DNA of 64,000 nucleotides from the NCBI GenBank assembly GCA_029782365.1, contig JAKOUW010000136.1, positions 1 to 64,000 of the forward strand. The letters run 5' to 3'. Positions 60,391 to 64,000 of this stretch are shown here, one piece after another (position 1 is the stretch's first letter; each line of letters starts with the position of its first letter). The DNA comes from Chloroflexota bacterium (GTDB lineage: Bacteria > Chloroflexota > Anaerolineae > Anaerolineales > UBA4823). The translations under genes and the position numbers were made by a program. Under the pieces are notes generated by a model. That model was given only the letters and a program-made list of their open reading frames with translations. It ran no database searches and had not been told where the DNA came from.

Positions 60391-61422
60391 ATGAAAACTT
60401 CAAGACTTGCGATTGTCGGCTTTGGCAATGTTGGCCAGGGCTTGCTGCAAATTATCGTTGATCGGTCTGCACAATTGGCTGGCCAGTTTGGCGTGGAGTT
60501 CAAAGTTGTGGCAGTGAACGATATGCGGCTGGGCAGTGTGTACCATTCCCAAGGGCTGGATCATGCAGCGCTGTTGAATGCGGCTGCGGCTGGCGATCTT
60601 GCGCAAATGCCCGCGGAACAGTACGGCTGGTCTGTACAGGAGATGCTGTCCAAAGCTGACTTTGATACCCTGGTGGAAGTGAGCTTTACCGATTTAAGAA
60701 CCGGCGAGCCAGCCTTGAGTTATATCCGCCAGGCGCTGAGCGCTGGCAAGCATGCAGTAACGACGAACAAAGGGCCAATTGCCCTCGACTTTCATGGCTT
60801 GCAGGCATTGGCGCAGGCCAGGCATGTGCAGATTGGTTACGAAGGTACGGTAATGAGCGGCACGCCCACCCTGGCGCTCGGGCGGAAGCTGCTGGCAGCC
60901 GCGGGCATCCAGCGCGTCCAGGGAATTTTAAATGGCACCACCAACTTCATCCTGACCCGCATGGAAACGGGCGAAAGTTATGCCCAGGCGCTGGCGGGAG
61001 CGCAGGCGCTGGGATACGCCGAGGCCGACCCGACCGGCGATGTGGAAGGGTTCGACACGGCGGGCAAAGTGGTCATTTTGTGCAGTCTGTTGATGGGCAC
61101 CAAGCTCACTATGTCGGATGTAGACCGGCACGGGATCACCAGCCTGACGGTAAACGATATTCGTTCGGCTCAAGTCGAAGGCAAGCGCTGGAAGTTAATT
61201 GGGGCTTTAGAGCGCATCGACGGTAAGGTTTCCGCCAGTGTGCGCCCCATGCTTCTCCCGATGCAGCATCCATTGGCTTCGGTCGGGGGGCCAACCAATG
61301 CCATCACCTTCACCACCGAACTGCTGGGAGATGTTACCCTGGTCGGGCCTGGCGCTGGCAGGCGCGAGACTGGCTATGCTTTGCTGACTGATCTATTGGC
61401 AATTCACAGCGCACAGGCTTAA
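60391..61422 (+). CDS. hom: Homoserine dehydrogenase
   Basis: 343 aa from ATG 60391 (AGGAGA upstream). NAD(P)-binding GFGNVGQGLL, then VTTNKGPIAL, the catalytic region GILNGTTNFILTRM and EADPTGDVEGFDTAGK. Short form without the C-terminal ACT domain, so probably not threonine-inhibited. Reduces aspartate semialdehyde for Thr/Met synthesis. Confidence 0.92.
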   Translation: MKTSRLAIVGFGNVGQGLLQIIVDRSAQLAGQFGVEFKVVAVNDMRLGSVYHSQGLDHAALLNAAAAGDLAQMPAEQYGWSVQEMLSKADFDTLVEVSFTDLRTGEPALSYIRQALSAGKHAVTTNKGPIALDFHGLQALAQARHVQIGYEGTVMSGTPTLALGRKLLAAAGIQRVQGILNGTTNFILTRMETGESYAQALAGAQALGYAEADPTGDVEGFDTAGKVVILCSLLMGTKLTMSDVDRHGITSLTVNDIRSAQVEGKRWKLIGALERIDGKVSASVRPMLLPMQHPLASVGGPTNAITFTTELLGDVTLVGPGAGRRETGYALLTDLLAIHSAQA

Positions 61423-61433
61423 ACGAGCACGCT

Positions 61434-62039
61434 TCATTCCGGAGACTGCTCCAATTCAGCGAGGTCAGCTTGCACCTGCGTCAAGCCAGTATATTGAAAG
61501 GCGTGTAAGCCGGCCTGTCGGGCAGCCTGCACATTCTGCAGCAGATCATCAAAAAAGACAGCCTGCTCCGCAGGCACACCCAGGCGTTCAACCGCCAGGC
61601 GGTAAATGCGCACATCGGGCTTGACCATCTTGACTTCAGCAGAAATTACCAGGTCATCGAAAAGATTGGCGATTCGCCAGTGGTTTTGCAGCAGATCACG
61701 CAGGTTTTCCCAGGCATTGCTGAGCAGACCAACTCGGTAGCGCGGCCGCAATGAGCGAATAAAAGCCACCAATTGCTGGTCAAGACCATCTGCAGACCAG
61801 AACTGCTCGAGCACGCCTGGGAGCTCGGCATCTGAGATGTGCAGGAGGCGCGCCACTGCCTGCCAGTGTTGAGAAAGGCTGATCTCACCAATCGACGCCA
61901 GGCGAGCGGACTCGCTTTCGAACACCAGGCGGTAGAGTGTATCCAGGCGGATGCCCAGCCGCTTGACAAGCTCGCGCCGCGGCGTCTCGTCCACCATGTG
62001 TACCAAAACGCCGCCATAATCCCAGATCACCGCCTGCAC
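61434..62039 (-). CDS. HAD-superfamily hydrolase (haloacid dehalogenase-like)
   Basis: 201 aa from GTG 62039 with GGAGAA upstream. Motif I VIWDYGGVLV (first Asp kept; second acidic position replaced by Gly), helical cap, LLSNAWENL (motif II) , Lys in VKMVKPDVRIYR and FFDDLLQNV (motif IV). Substrate unknown. Confidence 0.82.
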   Translation of the reverse strand: MQAVIWDYGGVLVHMVDETPRRELVKRLGIRLDTLYRLVFESESARLASIGEISLSQHWQAVARLLHISDAELPGVLEQFWSADGLDQQLVAFIRSLRPRYRVGLLSNAWENLRDLLQNHWRIANLFDDLVISAEVKMVKPDVRIYRLAVERLGVPAEQAVFFDDLLQNVQAARQAGLHAFQYTGLTQVQADLAELEQSPE

Positions 62040-62110
62040 AGATATATTCTCCTCTTCAAAAACAAAGTGTTTGAGCAGTTAAGACAGCCCAAACACCTCG
62101 CGCGCGTGTG

Positions 62111-62183
62111 TGCCCCAGGCGGGAGTCGAACCCGCAACCTCGGCCTTAGGAGAGCCTCGCTCTATCCATTGAGCTACCAGGGC
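62111..62183 (-). tRNA. tRNA-Arg (anticodon CCU)
   Basis: 73 nt. Acceptor GCCCTGG/CTGGGGC with G-U pairs, D-arm GCTC/GAGC, anticodon loop CTCCTAA (CCT), T-arm GCGGG-TTCGACT-CCCGC, discriminator A. The first pair of the anticodon stem is A-G. A perfect TATAAT (62193-62198, minus strand) lies 10 nt upstream. Confidence 0.94.
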
Positions 62184-62205
62184 ATCCCCCGCATTATAGC
62201 ACTCT

Positions 62206-62919
62206 TTATTCGATTTTTCCCGTGGCGATCGCCTTTTTCACATCGCCGATGGCCTCGGTGATCTGGATCTCGCGCGGGCAGGCTACCGTGCAGTTGAAGA
62301 TCGTATGGCAGCGGTACACACCGAACTGCTCATTTAAAATCTTCAGGCGCTCGGCGGCAGCCTGGTCTCGGCTGTCATAAATAAAGCGGTGCGCCGCCAC
62401 GATGGCAGCCGGGCCGACATATTTGTCATTCGCCCAGAAGGAAGGACAGGATGTGGTGCAGCAGGCGCACAAAATACATTTTGTTGTGTCATCAAAGCGC
62501 TCGCGCTGCTCGGGGCTCTGCAGGCGTTCTTGCAGCGGCTCCGGGTCGTCATTGATGAAGTAAGGCAGCACCGAGCGGTAATGCTCGAAAAACGGCTCCA
62601 TATCGACGATCAGGTCTTTGATCACCGGCAGGCCCGAGATTGGTTCAACCGTGATGTTCGTACCCACGTCTTTAATCAATGCTTTGCAGGCCAGGTAATT
62701 GCGACCGTTGATGCGCATGGCATCTGAGCCGCACACGCCGTGCGCACACGAGCGCCGGAAAGACAGGCTGCCATCGAAATAACCTTTAATGTGCTCGAGC
62801 ATGTCCAGGACGCGCTCGTTTTTATCGACGGTCAGTTCAAATTTGTCAAAATGCGATTTCTTATCCGTCTCTGGGTTAAAGCGGAAGATCCTCAATGATA
62901 CTTTTACTTTGTCATCCAT
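62206..62919 (-). CDS. sdhB: Succinate dehydrogenase/fumarate reductase iron-sulfur subunit
   Basis: 237 aa. Plant-type ferredoxin [2Fe-2S] cysteines in SFRRSCAHGVCGSDAMRING and the later C; C-terminal [4Fe-4S]/[3Fe-4S] cysteines in CILCACCTTSCPSFW and CHTIFNCTVACPREI. Passes electrons between the flavin subunit and the membrane anchor. Follows sdhA after 9 nt; no anchor gene lies downstream. Confidence 0.94.
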   Translation of the reverse strand: MDDKVKVSLRIFRFNPETDKKSHFDKFELTVDKNERVLDMLEHIKGYFDGSLSFRRSCAHGVCGSDAMRINGRNYLACKALIKDVGTNITVEPISGLPVIKDLIVDMEPFFEHYRSVLPYFINDDPEPLQERLQSPEQRERFDDTTKCILCACCTTSCPSFWANDKYVGPAAIVAAHRFIYDSRDQAAAERLKILNEQFGVYRCHTIFNCTVACPREIQITEAIGDVKKAIATGKIE

Positions 62920-62928
62920 ACTTTACCT

Positions 62929-64000
62929 CTAGTAAGTGCGTTCCTTGGGCTGGAAGCGGGTCTGCACCACGGATTTGTAACCGAGCTGAACGCTGCCATC
63001 GCCCTGGCGCCAGGACAGCGTGTGTTTCATCCAGTTAGCGTCATCCCGCTTGGGATAATCTTCGCGGGCGTGGGCGCCGCGGCTTTCGGTGCGGTTCAAA
63101 GCGCAGGCGGCAACCACTTCCGCCAGGTCAAGCAGGTTGCCCAGTTCCCAGGCGTTGAGCATCTCTGTATTGAAAACCTTGCCAGAATCGCTGACGCGCA
63201 CATTTTTGAATCGTTGGCGCAGGATGCGCACCTTCTCCAGGGCGTCAGCCATTCCGTCGCCGGTGCGGAAGATGCCCACGCCATCGAACATGACTGCTTT
63301 CATTTCTTTGGAAAGATCGGCCACCTTTTCGCTGCCGCTGCCGCTGCGCAAGGCATCGAGCTGCTGCAGGGTAAAATCGGCGGCATCGTTGGGCAGGGGC
63401 TGGAAATCGGCGCCCTTAGCAAACTGGGCTGCATGCAGGCCGGCATGCTTTCCAAAAACGATCAGATCAAGCAGCGAATTGGTACCCAGACGGTTGGCGC
63501 CGTGCACCGAAACGCAGGCCACTTCGCCCGCGGCGTAAAAGCCCGGCATCACCGTGTTGCTGGCGTCGATCACCACCTGGCCGTATTTATTGGTCGGTAT
63601 GCCGCCCATGGTGTAGTGGGCGGTGGGCTGGACGGGCATTGGCTCGCTGACCGGGTCCACTCCCAGATACACCCGGCAAAAATCGACAATATCGGGCAGC
63701 TTCGAGAGAATCTCCTCTGCAGTCACGTTGTACGCTGAGCCGTCTGGCTTGCGCCGTCCATCAAGGGCGGCATAACGGTTAACCACCTCGGGCCGCACAT
63801 CCAGGTACAGGTAGCGCTGGCCTTTGATGCCGCGCCCTTCCTTCATTTCGGTCAGCATCGCCCGGCTGACCACATCGCGCGAAGCCAGGTCTTTGACGCG
63901 CGGCGCATATTTCTCCATAAAGCGCTCGCCTTTGTCATTGATCAAGACACCGCCTTCGCCTCGCACCCCTTCTGTGATCAAGATTCCCAATTTATAAATT
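62929..64000 (-). CDS. sdhA: Succinate dehydrogenase/fumarate reductase flavoprotein subunit (5' end outside window)
   Basis: The visible 357 codons are the C-terminal part. GILITEGVRGEGGVLIN and the active-site stretch HYTMGGIPTNKYGQV, VHGANRLGTNSLLDLIVFGK and RTESRGAHAREDYPKRDD are all characteristic, with the FAD-linked family's catalytic His/Arg residues. The frame stays open to base 64000. Oxidises succinate or reduces fumarate together with SdhB. Confidence 0.94.
   Translation of the reverse strand, partial: IYKLGILITEGVRGEGGVLINDKGERFMEKYAPRVKDLASRDVVSRAMLTEMKEGRGIKGQRYLYLDVRPEVVNRYAALDGRRKPDGSAYNVTAEEILSKLPDIVDFCRVYLGVDPVSEPMPVQPTAHYTMGGIPTNKYGQVVIDASNTVMPGFYAAGEVACVSVHGANRLGTNSLLDLIVFGKHAGLHAAQFAKGADFQPLPNDAADFTLQQLDALRSGSGSEKVADLSKEMKAVMFDGVGIFRTGDGMADALEKVRILRQRFKNVRVSDSGKVFNTEMLNAWELGNLLDLAEVVAACALNRTESRGAHAREDYPKRDDANWMKHTLSWRQGDGSVQLGYKSVVQTRFQPKERTY

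Overview
The window looks like chromosomal DNA of an anaerobic or facultative Chloroflexota bacterium, most likely of the Anaerolineae type. This is an inference from several traits: proline/threonine-rich TPTP linkers behind lipoprotein cysteines and membrane segments, a secreted subtilase ending in a short 'FVPLV' tail, many oligopeptide and nucleoside ABC transporters, and moderately high GC. No rRNA or other decisive marker is present, so the phylum is not proven. Three tRNA genes (Ser-UGA, Gln-UUG, Arg-CCU) are present, all on the minus strand.

Region 1 (about 1-9.7 kb) is accessory and partly decayed. It holds a SHOCT-domain protein, tRNA-Ser, a Cas4/RecB-like PD-(D/E)XK nuclease whose 5' part carries perfect small palindromes, a tandem OB-fold (SSB-like) gene split by an in-frame TAA, an AAA/DUF4143 ATPase, a toxin-antitoxin operon with two different HTH proteins and a clear operator, a tyrosine recombinase, an unrecognised protein made of two repeats, a string of stem-loops ending in a tRNA-like T-arm, two nucleotidyltransferases (one cut short) and a zinc-ribbon protein. 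The cut nucleotidyltransferase and the zinc-ribbon gene collide at what looks like a rearrangement junction.

Region 2 (9.9-28 kb) returns to ordinary chromosome. It has a PEP-utilising swivel-domain protein without an ATP-grasp domain, a radical SAM protein, MurJ, a secreted subtilase, a BMP/Nup nucleoside ABC transporter (substrate-binding protein, ATPase, two permeases), a second BMP-like lipoprotein, a small HAD protein, a DUF389-SH3 membrane protein, and the overlapping set glmU - CBS/CorC protein - cytidine deaminase.

Region 3 (28.5-46 kb) is a long minus-strand block. An oligopeptide-type ABC system has one substrate-binding protein, two permeases and two complete ATPase pairs, and ends in a receiver/roadblock regulator. 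Its substrate-binding protein appears circularly permuted and its OppC permease carries a large extra domain. Upstream lie a second oligopeptide-binding lipoprotein, a short unknown gene, an ECF sigma factor, rsgA, a class B penicillin-binding protein and a Maf protein.

Region 4 (46-64 kb) contains xpt-guaA (purine salvage and GMP synthesis), a VWA/FHA protein with a PP2C phosphatase and a degenerate-PP2C/propeller protein (a phospho-signalling module with no kinase in view), a FemAB-like acyltransferase, the AmmeMemoRadiSam radical SAM enzyme, an orphan CpaF ATPase followed by mobA, a decayed HD-GYP gene with an in-frame TAG, a cysteine-desulfurase-like enzyme, homoserine dehydrogenase, a HAD hydrolase, tRNA-Arg and sdhB/sdhA (the latter running off the window).

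Two regulatory themes recur. First, several genes without a Shine-Dalgarno sequence have a TATAAT-like hexamer only 6-8 nt before the start codon, suggesting leaderless mRNAs. Second, both transporter operons have a strong hairpin terminator just after the substrate-binding-protein gene.
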